Positions 31,765-45,644 are shown, counted from the first letter of the stretch. The stretch is 64,000 nt of DNA from Populus alba (GCF_005239225.2 NC_133288.1:16808169-16872168); one strand, 5' to 3'. A program made the numbers and translations. The notes: generated from the letters alone by a model not told the origin.

Positions 31765-33420
31765 CATCCAAGGACGACATGACGATGGAATGTCGAAGAT
31801 TCCACCCAAATCTTGAAGATTCTTCAAAAGATTTACGTTCCCTAGGACCACTATAAAGATACCACACTCACACACACACACACTCTATCTCTCTCCCTTG
31901 CCAGTGGAAGAAACTCTATCGAAATTAATATGTATCACTCTTTAGTCAATGTATGTTGAGGTGTCGATGCAATTATAAATTATTTTGATCATTTCTGAGA
32001 GAAAAAAATACTTTATATATCATCACTATCATATATTCTGAGATATACTCTTAGCAGCAGTGTCTTTCAAGATATCTGGGAAAGGAAAGGATCAAGAATC
32101 TATATCTAGCCAGCTTGCTTTAATTACATACGCTAAGCTAACAATATGATATTAGAAAAGAATCGAGTTCTCAGTGATAAAATGTATGAACATGGTAAAG
32201 ATTACTTTGGAGATAAACATAAATGGCAAGAGAGAGAATATGACCTCTCACGTTATCACTCGAGAATTTGAATCTTATACCATATAAATTCTTTTTATTA
32301 TGGGATGAGTATCAACCCATGTGACCAGGTGAGAGCAAATACCTCTTGAAAGCTTCGTAGCCAAGTTTTTATTGAGGGTTAAGAGTGTGTTTGTTTATAT
32401 GGCATCAATTATGTTTTGTTTAAATCATAAAAAAATATGTTTAGTTAAAATATTAATTGGCATTTTTTAAACATGAAACCCACCAAAAAAACAATAAAGA
32501 AATGTAGTTTCAAGATAAATAAGATATAGTTTCTTCACCGACATTGTTCACTTTTGTTAAGTGAATAACTTAATTTATTATGTTATACAAGTAAACAATT
32601 TTAATTTTTTTTAAATTATATTTTACTCAAAAAAAGTAGTGTTTAACATTATTCAATGACACTACATAAATTAAAAGAAGATTGCATGATAACGTAGCAT
32701 TTGCAGAATTTAATTGTAATTACAGTTTTGTTCATCTGATTTTGTTATACGCTCAAAAAACCATAAAATTATAATCATTGTCGAATGAATTTCGTACATG
32801 ATGGAATTATAGATAGTTTAATGGAATAAAAAAAAATTATATAAAATATTATTTATTTCATTATATAATAGCAGTAGTTAAATCTATAATATTTAAATTA
32901 AAAACCATCAATATTAATATATATCACCAAACACATTAAATTATTTTTTGTTCAATTTCAATTTTAACAACAGTCTTAACCAAATATATATAAATATCAA
33001 ATCAACCTCAACCAAAAATGCTTTTTATAAAATAATTTTTTTCATAAACCACAACCACAAAAATTACTACAATACCAAACAGACAAAAATAATTAAAAGC
33101 ATTACAAGTAAATGACTTTCAGACAATATCCCTCCCCTCCCACAAAAGTTACTCTGATCATCAAACAAGAAACAGTAAAAAAAAAAAAAAAAGTCGAGAT
33201 TTGGGCCGATTAAGCCCATCCAGCAAAATGGATCCAATTTATCCTCAGACGCCAGATTTTATTGGATCCGATATCCACCAACCAAACAGCCCTCATCCCA
33301 TTTGCTCTAGTCGCTCAACAATTGGATCATTTTGCTTCGCGAATTTCTCTCTGGATCTCCCTCTTTTCTGTATGTTCTAGAGAGAGGAAGTTAGAGAGAG
33401 GCAGAACGAAAAGGGAAAAA
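31765..33420. other. 3' end of the WAT1-related gene and intergenic DNA
   Basis: A (CA)n run at about 31868-31884 lies in the probable 3' untranslated region. A MITE-like block spans about 32385-33090: the left end GTGTGTTTGTTTATATGG and right end TACCAAACAGACAAAAAT enclose AT-rich DNA, and the ends are loosely complementary. The 5' leader of the next gene precedes 33421. Confidence 0.45.
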
Positions 33421-35456
33421 ATGGCGATGTGGGTGTTTGGATATGGGTCTCTAATATGGAAAGCAGGCTTTAACTACGATGATCGTGTCGTTGGTTTCAT
33501 CAAAGGATATCGCCGTGTATTTTACCAAGGTTTCTTTCTCTTACTCGTAAATACAAATATATTGTAGGGAGTATTTGTTAGTGAAATGTATTGGTGGGTG
33601 TTTTTTGTTCTGGTAATAGGCAGCACTGACCATAGAGGCACACCAGAGTATCCAGGAAGGACTGTGACTTTAGAACCTGCTGATGGGGAAGTCTGTGTGA
33701 GTGTTTTCAACATTTTTCTAGTGATTTTGCAATTCTATTTGCTTTCAAAGGCATAGCTACGCAATAAGATAAACGAAATTGTTGTTTCTCTTTTTAATAA
33801 ACCAGTGAGAGTTGAGTTTGCCCATTGCCATTTAACATTTTGTTTTCAATTATGTTTCTTTCTGTGTTGTGGATAAAAAAATAATCATCAAATGATGTGA
33901 GGGTTTTTTTTGTTTTTATCCTGCGAGGTCATAGTGGGGAGTTGCATATAAGATTTCCAAGAAAGAAGATCAAGAAGTAGCTCTGACGGTATGGTTTTTC
34001 AACTCAATTTCTTGAATTGCTGTTCTGATTCTTTTGTTCGTAGGAGACCTTATATTCTATCGTCCCTGTACACTTGTACTCTTGGACATTCCAGCTATTG
34101 AACAGTCTTTTTTTCTTTCACATCGTGCACTGGCTTGGGATCAACTAAACTGATACCCCGTGATATCACAGTGTAGGCATTGTTGTGGGGACTTCTTTTT
34201 TTCTTTTTCTTTTTGCTTGTATTCAGATTGGGGTGGAGAGGGATCATGGATGGTGCATCTGTATTTTGGAATTGATACCTGGATAATTGAATCCATCAAT
34301 TGCAAATTGCACAGTTCTCATCCTCCAACGATGCTGGAAAGTGCTTAAACGTTTCTCATCTGTATAGTTTTTTTCACTTCAAGCTGTTGTTTCAGAGCTT
34401 ATTTATCTCAACCCTTTTTCTTAGGCCCCTGCTTAATATATCTTAACAGAGTGTTTTCTTTTTCTCATTGTGGTATACAGTATTTAGAAGTAAGAGAGAA
34501 ACAGTATGATGAGAAGGCTTATCTTGATTTTTTCACTGTAAGTTCTAACTCTAGGTGTCAGTTTTACTCTATTTTCATCAGCCCTACAGCTGTATAGGCA
34601 TGTTCTGAAATCTATTTTCAGGATCCTGCTGCTACAACTCCAGCAGTTTCAGGAGTAATGGTGTAAGTGGTAAAAACCATCACCAACTGTTATCTTTTTC
34701 GCACTCGTCACATTGGGATTTAACCAGTCCTATTTAACAATTTCGTATTTCAGATATATAGGATCTCCAGACAAGAGACATAATCAAAACTATTTGGGGC
34801 CTGCACCTCTCGAAGAGATAGCCAAGTAAGCATCTTCAATCTTTGCATTTTAGTTCTAAAAGGTGCTTCATTTTTGCTTTGATCAAATCCTCATGTCATT
34901 TCACAAAATCTTGAATCCTTCCTGTGTATATACAACTATACAAGCACATCCGACTCATGATCAAAATCTCAGAGAGAATGCTATGATCCCTTATCATGTA
35001 TTTGAATAGTCAAAAGCCTGGAGAAATTATTAAAAATCTTACGTATATATTAAATTACTGTGGCCTAAAAAGTTGATTCTGGTTAGTCAATTCTACTCTA
35101 CTGGTAGTTGCTGAACTGGGCTGTGGTGCTTGAGTTCTCTCCATGGATCTAAAGCACAGTTGCAAGTAATTCTCAAATTCTGTCCTTTTGCAGACAGATT
35201 TTTTATGCTGAAGGCCCCTCAGGACCCAACAGAGACTACCTCTTCCACCTTGAATCGGCTCTTCTTCAAATTGGTAACATTTTAACTTCTACTAGTTAGT
35301 TCCAGTATTCTGGTTCTTTTTTATTTGTTAGTTATTACTGCCAAGGAAAAATCATTTAAATCCCTTTTTCACCTAGGATGTAAAGACAAGCATGTAATTG
35401 ATCTTGCAAATGAAGTGAGGCGCATTCATCCAGAGACAGGGCTGGCTGATTCCTGA
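33421..35456 (+). CDS. GGCT2: Gamma-glutamylcyclotransferase, ChaC-like (GGCT2 type)
   Basis: Eight exons: 33421-33529, 33620-33696, 33935-33988, 34481-34537, 34622-34662, 34754-34825, 35194-35273, 35377-35456, giving 189 aa. ChaC-type enzymes act in the cytosol, cleaving glutathione to 5-oxoproline and Cys-Gly and so recycling glutamate. The substrate-binding loop FGYGSLIW sits at aa 6-13, and the likely catalytic glutamate is E83 in [26 protein letters not shown] and [14 protein letters not shown] are typical C-terminal signatures. The full length is normal for the plant GGCT2 group. The start at 33421 was chosen because the YGSL loop of the family lies close to the N-terminus. An in-frame ATG at 33262 would add 53 residues without a stop. 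The gene converges on the chaperone gene at 36379. Confidence 0.93.
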
Positions 35457-36378
35457 TGCCCTGGATAACAGGCTTCAAGATTTACTTGTTAATTGAATCA
35501 GCGCGGTTATTTGTAGCCAACTTTCCCAGAGAAAAGTGGGTGATAAATATGAAGTTATGAACAATAGGCATAAAAATACCAAGCCGTCCTGGGATTTGTG
35601 CCATTAAGATGGTTAAAGATCCATGTATTCCTCAAATTGGAGCAATCATTGTTTGTGGCCAAGAAACATCTATGGGACTCGATCATTTAAATGAATTGAG
35701 TTTTAGAGCCATTTCTCGTGGGTAGATTTCTGAGTTTTTCATCCTTTTGTCATGAAAAATCAAATTGTTGCAGATCTCAAAATCTTTGGAAGAGAGACTA
35801 GCCTGGTCGAGAGCCCTCAGAGTTGCCCTCAGATGGACAGCCTGGATAATATAATTAATTCCAATCATCCCTAAACAATTGCTGTAAATATCACATCGCC
35901 CGAACAATGATCCCTTGGACGGTGTCTAGCATGGTGCTGGATGGAACCCGAAATGCACGGACTCACGCATGATTTGATTCATGGAATGTTGATTAAAAAA
36001 AAATTAGCTCAACTCGGAGCCAAAGAGCCCGGGGCCGTCAAATTCTGTGATGTTTTCGATCGGAAATCTTTGGTAGCAGAAATAAGCCTACATCGATATA
36101 CAAGAATCTGAGCTTATAATTCAGGCTAAGTTTTCCAGAGAAGAACCCTCCTCAAGTCACTAAGGCTGCTGCGATAAACACATCCTAATAGGCAAAGCCG
36201 CAAGCAAATTTTCCCATCAAAGCTAACTATTCCTACACCCAGAAACAGTCAGACGAAATAAATTTGAGTATAGTACACATAACACGCCCAATAATCTAAT
36301 GGCTGAGGCTTCTAATACACCCATTTACTCTATTTGTTTAAGCTTTGGTCATCCATGTCGAGTCAGCTTGCACCGGAT
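35457..36378. other. Convergent intergenic region
   Basis: The 3' untranslated regions of the GGCT2 gene (plus) and the CHZ1-like gene (minus) are expected to meet here. I see no further gene. Confidence 0.5.
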
Positions 36379-39300
36379 TCAGTCGCTGCCATCATCTTGC
36401 TCTGCATAAGCAAAAGAGAGAATTATAAAAATGAAATGATATTGAAGCTCATGGCATGCAACCAATATAATTCTCCTAGCTATTTCAACCAGTGATCTAT
36501 TCCAACTACCTTACACACATTGTAGTAGGCTTTGATTTGAGAAGGAATTGAGGCACCTCAGTTTAGCTGACATTGTTCTGGTTTCAAAGACATTCAAGTC
36601 CAGACACTTTAGAGGTCTACTATTACAGGGTATGCTGTGCCAAATGAAGGCTGACCCCCGCCCCCAACCCACATCTATGAAATTGAGTAACAAAATTCTC
36701 TCACGGGAGACCTAAATTCAGCCTGTCAGAACTAGTCAAATAGATCCAAAACATGACCGGCCTAGATATCAGAATCAAAGTAACATGCTGATTTAATTCT
36801 TAGCAAAACACGTGCTGCAATTCATGGTGCTAGGACCACATCCAAGGCAACACTTTCCACGGAAAATTGCAAAAGGGCCACTACTCACAGGTCCACATTT
36901 CCCTCCAAGTGCCACCCACTAACAAAGGACCCAATCTTGTCTATATAGTCACTTACCCTCATCAGCCTCTTCACTTGGGCTGTCAACACCCCCATTGTCA
37001 TCTCCATCATCTTCATTGTTGTCCTCACCATCTTCATCATCATCCTCTGTATCATCAGTGTCATCACTCTCACTTTCGACTAGTACTTTTGGCTTTGGAG
37101 CTACAAAACTGGTTGCAGACCTTCTACGTGAAGTTGTCACAATGTTGCTCAAGTCAATGCCCTCAAGTTCTTTTGCCCTTTCCTTTCTCTTTCTAACTTC
37201 TTTGATCTCTGAGGATACAATAATTAAAAAGTTAACTATATTAAATTAATTCATGTTAGCAGGTATAACTTGCATTTATGTCAAGTACTGTCTTGTGATC
37301 AATAAAACAAGAACTTGGAAATAATTTTTTTATGTAAATATTAGGTCCATAGAGTAGCATTTTTGTTATTCATTGTTCATATAGCTAGAGTTTCAATAAT
37401 AAAATCACCTTTTTCAGATGGATTTGATGACAGTCCTTCTCTAGAAAGTATGTCTTCAAGTTCTTTTATTAGCTGAGCTTCTCGCTTGTTGTCAGCCACT
37501 TGCTTCACCTTCTTATAAATCACAGGAGGCACACTACAAAAGAAATAGAAAATGTTAGAATGTCAAGCCTGGCAAAGCTCTGATTTAGGTCTAAATGGCA
37601 AGTAAAAGAGATACCTCATCCCACAGGATTTAATGACTGATTTCAGATGCTCCACACGTTTCCCATATGCTGGAGTAGAAGCTTCCTTTTTCTGCAAGAA
37701 GTTCAAAACATATTTTACTTAAACCATATTTTAAGATTTAAACAAAGGTCCTTTTCTTTGTAATTTTTCCTGCAGGATGTGAGTGGGTGCGTGGGGCGAG
37801 ACCTTGACTGGTTTTTCTGCAGATGATGGAGAATCTTTGTCTTCCGAAACATCTCCGCTGTCTTCCATGTCATTATTGTCCTCTGTCACTGTTTCCGAGG
37901 GCTTGATCTGCTTCTTGGCAGATACCTTCGTTTCCTTTTCAGATCTTCTCCGTTTCTTGGACCCTTGTGCATTCTGCATCTGTCGTTCTGCACCGATTTT
38001 CTTTTTCTTTAGTTTTACTTCTTCTTCCTCCTCCTCGCTCTCTTTATCTGAAGAATTGGCGCTCTCTTCACTGCTTACCCCTTTAGATGCTTTACCATGA
38101 GAATTATTCTTAAGATTTTTCTTCTTAGGTTCAGAAACTCGAGAAGATTTTAATACCTGATAAAAAATAATCATGGCAAAATTAGGTGGGATGAGATATG
38201 ACTGCAAGCTAAGAGGTAACACCTAAACAAGAATATGCACCTCATCTAACTGCTTGCTAATGAACTTCTTGTAGGGATCTAGTGAAAATTTATCGAGTTT
38301 AAGATCATCCTCTAAGAGTCGACGAAGTCCAGCCATTGTAATTTCCCTGAGAGGATAAAGGTGACATAAACTTCCATAAATCACATCATACCACAGAAAA
38401 ATAACGGGCAAGGACTGATTCAACCAAAAATCTTAGGCACAGAAACAACACGCAAACATAAAGGTTAGTAAAAGAACCAGACTGGCCATAGGAATTGACA
38501 ACCATTCCAAAAGAAACAAAAACATACTCGGAATTAGCTTTGATATAAGAAGCCCGTTTCATCATGGCTTTCTTTATGCTGCCTTCACTTGGAACTTCTT
38601 TAATCTCGTTTGCTTGAGTATCCTTGGTTTTTGATTTTGTTGTCTTTTTTCCTGTCATAAGGCCCATTACAGGAGAGTCTTCCATTTTTTCCTCTTCTTC
38701 AGAGGAATGTTCTTTTATATTGTTTTTTGACTCTAGTCTTTCAGGTGACTCTATGCCTTCTTTTGGAGAACCAGCATGTTTTCTCCCCGTTTCCCCAGAG
38801 TCCTTGGAGGCATGGTCACTTGGAACTTTGATCTCATTTGCTTGAGTATCCTTGGTCTTCGATTTTGTTGTTTTTTGTCCTGTCGAAAGGCCCGTTACAT
38901 GACATTCTTCCATTTTTTCCTCTTCTTCAGAGGAAGGTTCCTTTATATTGTTTTTTGACTCTAGTATTTCAGGTGATTCTGTGCCTTCTTTTGGAGAGCC
39001 AACATGTTTTTGCCCCGTCTCCTGAGATCCCTTAGAGGCATTTTCAGCAACAGCGCTATCTAAGCACTAACATAGACAGACACAAGTATCAAGTCAGAAA
39101 CAAACAGCAAAAATGAGTGAACATTTCAGAGTTCAGAAACCTTTTATCAACAATCAAAACTAGTACTGAAAATCAGAAAGCATGTACAGGAATGATACCA
39201 GCAGTGGCAGCAACAATAACAAAAACTGTTTCTTGGAATCCCAGCTCTAGAAAGTAGTTTGTCAAATTAACATACATCTCTAATTCAAATTCCCAAAAAC

Positions 39301-40447
39301 AATGAACAGCTATAGTCCACGTCATGATTCCAATGCACCATCTACATCCCTTACCTCTTAAGATTGGAAGAGTTAATAGAACAGTCCACAACATGGTTGA
39401 GATCAGTATCAGCAAGTGAAAGAGTTAAAAGTTAATTCCTAAGACGGGCATGGATTAACAGTTAAACATTATCATTCATAAGCAAATTAGACAGTTTATC
39501 ATCCAAAATAAGTACAACATAATTTAAGCACTTCTGTAAACTCTAAATGCCCAACACTACAGCAAATATATGCTCATTGCTTTCGTTTAAGAACTTCACT
39601 TATCTGCTCAATCTCCTTAATGCTGTATTTGTTTCACATTTATAAAAACTTCAAAACCAGCTTATTGAAAAAGACACGCACAGTTCTCTAATTCAAAACT
39701 ATCAATATCATAAACAATTATAAAATTACCGATACATCAAACACTTCACCAAAATTTTCGGATTCCCTGATTTCCAGAAAAGGTTTTTATCTTTATACAC
39801 GGTTGCTAACTTACTGGGCCGCCTGAGCAATGCAGACAAACAACACAGCATAACTAACTTTTCTTTAATACTAAACCGACATAGAATAGCTCGGGGATAA
39901 AAGAAACTAATGGTAATAATTACATTTTAATAAAAGTAAAAAAAAAAAATCAAATAAGTGGGCATATATTGGGATGAACATAAGCAAAATTACCAAAGAC
40001 AGAGTCTGAAGATTAAAAAAAATTATACACACACACACCTCAAACAAACACTGCTTGACAAATCTCTTATGCACGTCCAATGCGAATTTTTCCAATCCCA
40101 AGTCCTTCTCTAGCAGTCTTCGCACCCCCTCAAACGTCAAAGAGCTGCAATTTAAAATTCAGTCACATCAACAGTTCTCCTCAATCCTTCACTCACCAAA
40201 ACAACATAATTCACTTCCTTTCTAAATCAAATCCCAAACACAATTGCATTACACCAACTGCAATAAAAACCCTAGCCCTATAATTGCATTAACTTCGCAA
40301 GTGAGAGAGTGAGAGAGAGGGTACTCACTCGGCTTGTGCTTTGAAGTGGATAACGCGAGAGACCATTGCTTCCTTGACTTGGGACTCGATGTCGAGCATT
40401 TCTTTTTTCACCGTCTCGGTGCCTTGCTCTTGCAACTCCTCTGCCAT
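36379..40447 (-). CDS. CHZ1: CHZ1-like H2A.Z histone chaperone with two DEK C-terminal domains
   Basis: Nine exons on minus: 40329-40447, 40039-40144, 38528-39066, 38241-38346, 37803-38156, 37615-37691, 37409-37533, 36957-37208, 36379-36401, giving 566 aa. CHZ proteins deliver H2A.Z-H2B dimers in the nucleus. The CHZ motif is seen as [14 protein letters not shown] in exon 8, followed by a very acidic tail ([20 protein letters not shown]). Two DEK C-terminal domains are present: [20 protein letters not shown] in exons 1-2 and [20 protein letters not shown] in exons 3-4. Between them lies a Lys/Glu-rich segment containing a 76-residue tandem duplication. Another basic/acidic low-complexity stretch is in exon 5, and exon 7 holds a conserved helix ([20 protein letters not shown]). 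The start at 40447 gives a full DEK domain after a short acidic N-terminus. The family call is confident; H2A.Z specificity is by homology. Confidence 0.88.
38580..39036 (-). repeat. In-frame tandem duplication (228-bp unit) inside exon 3 of the CHZ1-like gene
   Basis: Two adjacent copies are offset by 228 bp: TGCTTGAGTA recurs at 38611 and 38839. Each encodes about 76 residues with [20 protein letters not shown], EEEEKMEx and [16 protein letters not shown]. The offset is a multiple of three, so the reading frame is kept. Confidence 0.85.
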
Positions 40448-43386
40448 TCTCGGCGCTACAGAGAGAAAATAAATAAAATAAAATAAAAAAAAAACGAATT
40501 TCTTTTTCTTCTTCTTCTCTTTTCTTTTAATAATTTAACTTCGCGAGCTGTGCTTTGGAAAAGTGACGCTCTTTTTTACACTAAAAGTCTAACACCTCAA
40601 CACTCACACAGACACACACGGGAAGTGGAAAAAATGCGGAGAGGAATGGGACATCGTGTTTTTCTGTATGATGTGATTGATTGTTTAATAGATCTGGGCC
40701 GTCCGTGTGTACAAGAAGACACCTCTCAACTGCACGTGTCAGTGTTTCCGTCTTTCCATCATTCCAACAATGATCGTTTTACTTTTTACCCCATGTTGTG
40801 CATTTGAATTTTGGAGGCGTGCTTTCCTTTCCTTTGGTAAATATTTTGCTTTCATGGCGTTGCTGTCAATATCAAATTCAAGAGTTCTCAGTTTCGTTTT
40901 CTTTTCGCGGATCATGATTCCAAGAAATAGAATATATATCAGCGTTCATGTTCGAAGCTCTGTCGCGTGAAATTTGTATGCATCTATAAGACTAATAAAT
41001 TTTTTTTTTTTTTTAAAAAAAATTACAATAACAAAAAAGATATTCATGAAGTCCAAAAATAAAATATAAATAGCTTTGGGGTAAAACTTATATATATTGA
41101 ATAATCAATTAATTTATTAATTCTGATAATTTAATCTATTATTTATAATCAAGATAGCCAGAAACGGATATTTAATACATGCAAAATATCATTTTTTGTG
41201 AGTTTGAGGATTCTCCGGCAATTAAATCAATGATTTTTTTAGAAAAAATATAATGATATTACATAAAAATACTTTAGAAATAAATAAATAGTAGTAGAAA
41301 AATAAAGATTTTAAACCGTTTATTTAAAGGATTTATAGTTTATTTATAGTCTATAAATTTTTTTTTATAGGAGAAAAATGGTTAAAGTGTAATATTATTA
41401 TGATATTATTAAAGAGGAGAAATATTCTTGACAAATGTATTAATATTGATAGAAAATATCTCTGATATATGTATTAATAAAAAAAAAAATATACTCTTGA
41501 TATATGTGTTAATATGGATGGAAATACAAAGGGTTTTTAAATGACTTTTACACACTATCTCTTATACAATATTAATATTAATAGAAATATAATTAATCCT
41601 TTGAGGACTTTTATGTACTTAATAGGTATAGAGAAAATAAAATCTAAAATATAGCTTGATCAAAAGAGGTGGATCCTTTATTTGATTGAGCCCAAAAAAA
41701 TTGGGTTTGTCTCTTACCTTAGCCCAGCTAAGAAAGGGCTTTTTCCTTTAGTTGGAGTCTAAGTTGGGTTCTTTTCTTAGCTAAGCTTAAAAAAAAATAG
41801 GTGCTTTTCTTGGTTGACCTCAATGAAATGTTGGATTTTATGGATTTTTTTTTTTATGTTTTTAAATTTGAGTTCATTATATATTTTATTTTTATTTGAT
41901 ATTAATGAATAAATTATTTTAAAAATTCTACATATTAGATTAATATACAAATTTTTATTAAGTAATTGATAACATCATCATCAAAAAACAAAAACTCTAA
42001 TCTTTTTTAAAAACAATGACATAATTGGATAATTTGTTAAATATTTTTTTTATAAATTAATTTAAAGATTTTTTTTTTATCAAAGTCTTATAAAAAATAA
42101 AAAATAAAATCTAAGAAAAAGGTTAGGCACACCTAGTCCATGAAAAAAAAGTTTATATTGTATTGGTCCTAGAAGGTCAGGTCAGGTACCTTGTTTTTTT
42201 TTTTATATAATTCTTTTTATTGTGTAGATGACTTACCCCTAGTATTTTTTATAAAAAATAATGTGTTGTCTACTTAGATAAATGATGTGTTGTCTATTTT
42301 AACAAACAACATGTCTTTTTCCGGTTGACTTTCCAAGCACCTAATATGATTATAAAGTTCATGTCCAAGTTTTGTGACTTTAAAAACTCAATTTTTAACT
42401 TGTTTTCCCCTTGAAAAATATCCTAAAAAATTGTAAGAATCTTAATAAACTCACTTGAAACTCAAAAAAACCTATAATCACTTTAAAAACCCAAAAACTC
42501 AACTTAATTAAAAACAACTTTACATGTCCGATCTATTTTTTACAACATGTTCAAAAAGAAACACCACTTCAATTGATCTCATCTCTTAAAGATGAATTCA
42601 TTGACACTAAGATTAACCGGAATATAGTCCACATAACACTTTCTCTCCTCTTCCTTCTTAAATTTTAAGGATTAATACCTAAAAAAACTAAAGTTTAAAA
42701 CTAAAATGTGAAAATCGCAAGACACGTGGACTAAAAATGAAAAAGTAAGATTTTCAAGAGCTAAACTATAGTTTTTCGTGCCTTATGAATAATAATTAAA
42801 AAAAAGGTTGTATTTTAGTGTTTAATCCATGTTGATTTAGTTTTTTAATTAATAAAATAAAACTTTATTTTGTAATATCAAGCTTTAATTTAATATTGGG
42901 ATTTTTTTCCATCATAAATATATCATAGCATATAAACAAAAATAAATTATGAGATCTAAAACCACACTAACATATTGTGAAAGGATAAGATTTAAAAAAA
43001 AAAAGTTCAATAACCATGATTAAATAAATTTTCAAGGATTAAAAATAAAAAAGGGGCTAACTCAATTGTACTACAACACAAAATAGTGCAACCCAATAAA
43101 CCTCTACATGAAAAGAAACTATAAGAACCCTTCTTCTTTTAGTTTTTTTCTAGATTGTCATCCTGCATTATACTATGGATTGGATTAATATTTTTTATGT
43201 AAAATAAATATTCAAGCGTTGCTCACATTTTTTTCTAGTAAAACAAAATTATATGAAGGTTGACCTGATCAACTTGACGAGTTTAAAAATAACTCAGACA
43301 ACAGATAAAAACATAGTTTAACTTAAAAAATTTAAGATGACATTATTTTTGTTTAAATATTTAAACGGCATCATATTGAATTAATC
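40448..43386. other. Intergenic DNA upstream of the CHZ1-like gene
   Basis: The first few hundred bases are presumably promoter of the minus-strand gene. The rest is AT-rich with no supported gene. Short ORFs at 40550-40970 show no family features. Confidence 0.5.
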
Positions 43387-44080
43387 CTGATCAACTTGGG
43401 CTAACTTGTGAAATTCACAACTTGAACCATGAAACCATGATAACTCATATAAAATAAATCAAAATAAATCATAAAACTCAATTCCTAATTAATCTAATTT
43501 TAAATGATAAAATTAAAAAAACAAATCAATTTAAAAAACAGCTCAATTCAACCCGGATTAACCTGTTAATCTCATGATCTGGGTTATAATACCTAGATAA
43601 CCTCATATAAATTAAACTAAAAAAATAATACGAGTCAACATATGTTAACTTGTCAAACTCATGACTTAAGTCACGAGACTGTGATAACCACATATAAAGT
43701 AAATTGAAACAGGTTAATGAAGCACAATTCTCAATCAACTTAATATGGAAGAATAAAACTGGAAAAAAAAAATCAATCTAAAAAAATACAACAAAACAAC
43801 CTAAGTCAATGCATGTTAACCTATAAAACTCATGATTTGGGTGATAAGATTGGAATAACATAATAAAAAGTAAACCGAAACAAATTATAAAGTATAATTC
43901 TTAATCAATCGAATGTTAAAATATAAAATTTTAAAAAATATCAATTAAACAAACTTGAGTCAACCGAGTAAACATACTAAACCAAGAACACGAGTCATGA
44001 GATTGAAAATAACCATATAAAAGCAAATCGCAACAAACCATGAAGCTCAATTTCTAACAGATCAAGTATTAAAGGATAAA
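43387..44080. repeat. Degenerate tandem repeat, about 120-180 bp units
   Basis: About five imperfect copies begin near 43387, 43554, 43632, 43811 and 43956. Each carries variants of a GTTAACYTGT word, an ACTCATGA(T/C) word and a GATAACC-ATATAAA word in the same order, with insertions and deletions between copies. It resembles a dispersed satellite-like family. No coding capacity. Confidence 0.55.
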
Positions 44081-45368
44081 AAAAAAAACTTAGATTCAAA
44101 TACCAAAGGAAAAATAAAAATATTATTACAATAAATAATATTTTCTAAGATGATGCACAGTAAAAGTATAATCTTTCAATTTTTGTTAATAATATAATAT
44201 AATATAATATATTGTTTCTTTAGTTATTTTTTTTATAAATTCAAAGTATTTTTATGTTAAATTAAAGGCAACGATGCAATGAGTCCAATGAATTAGGTTT
44301 GATCGTTTTCTTATTTATTTTTTTTAATTTAGATTTTAAAATTATATTTTAATACATTAGATTGATATAAAAATTGCATCTTTTATAAGGTTTAAAAAAC
44401 AAATTGGCGAAAAACATAATTCTAAACATGGAATAAAAAAATAAAATTTCAAATTCTAAGAAAACAAAGAAGATTGCAGCCTTCCAATAAATAAATGCTA
44501 TGGAATCAACTAATTTTTTTCATTAGAAAATTTTTATCTTTTGATTTCTATTTTAATAAAACTCCAAGTCATCATTTTCTTGCTATAATAATATATAAAC
44601 TTAAGGATCTCAATAATCATTTCAAGATATTTCTCAAAAAAATATTTATTTGATGATGCAAAAGAAGACTGTGTTTTCCTAAATTTACATGCTAGATATA
44701 TCGTTTTATAATGACATGAAAATCGAGATTTTTATGCGATTATACTTTCCTTTGTAATTTTGCAATGTTTATAAAAGTGGACATACCGACTTGAGTGAGT
44801 GAAAAAAAAAATCTGAAAAAAATTAATGAATAAACCTTTACATGTATAATATTATAACTTAGAAACAATAATATTAAAAAATAATATAAATTATATTTTA
44901 AAATTTAATTTAAAATTTTAAAATATTAGATTAAAATGATTTTTTAATATAATATCGTATATTAATAACTAAACGAATTCGAATCTCATTATTTTTATTT
45001 TATTTAATAAAAAAATTAAACAAAAAATAGTATATGGAAGAACAAATTTCAAGTTTAAAAAATTTATATATAAAAAATATATTAATAAATAATATAAATT
45101 ATATATTAAAATTTTATCTAAAATTTTAAATTATTCAGTTTAGATGATCTGAAGACATAAATAATAATTGCCACATTGGAACACACTTTCAGAGAGCAAC
45201 ATGTCAATTCACCCTCTCCATGCCTGTCGAGCATGTAATATTGAGAAAGATCGTCCTCAACTCACCCAGAAAACATGGATTTCATTACCCTCCAATTGCT
45301 TTCTTATAGTTGCAAAATGACAAGCTTCGGCAAACATGGCTCCGAGCTTAGCGATGGCCGCGGGATGA
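44081..45368. other. AT-rich intergenic DNA
   Basis: No gene is supported up to about 45180. The segment 45180-45368 is less AT-rich and belongs to the coding-like patch described in the next entry. Confidence 0.45.
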
Positions 45369-45644
45369 TCAAACTTCTGTTACAGGGAAAATCCACATCA
45401 TGTTGTGGATTATGGGATCGAAACTGGACGGACCTTCAAGGAGAGTAGATAAAGCAGAAATCCGAACATGGTGATGGCTTGGGATCAGCTTCTGAGCAAG
45501 GGAATTGGTCCCAATTTCTCTCCCTCTGTTTTCTGCAGAATCAAGCTTCTTGAAAAGATTACCGGTTTTTAGTATGGAGATTTTGTGTTTGTGGAGAGAA
45601 AAAGATGAAATCGTATCGAAGCTAAAATACAACAAGCAAAACAT
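45369..45644 (-). other. Coding-like minus-strand patch, unidentified (possible gene fragment)
   Basis: A 91-codon open frame on minus, in a local patch of more balanced base composition. Beyond its stop, another minus frame (about 45265-45380) reads KLGAMFAEACHFATIRKQLE. I do not recognise either peptide. It could be a decayed gene fragment, a short unannotated gene or chance. No splice structure could be established. Confidence 0.2.

Noticed and set aside
36867..37249. Plus-strand His/Ser-rich ORFs
   Set aside because: They are the reverse complement of the acidic tail exon of the CHZ1-like gene on minus.
37783..38100. Plus-strand Ser-rich ORF
   Set aside because: Shadow of the Lys/Glu-rich exon 5 of the CHZ1-like gene.
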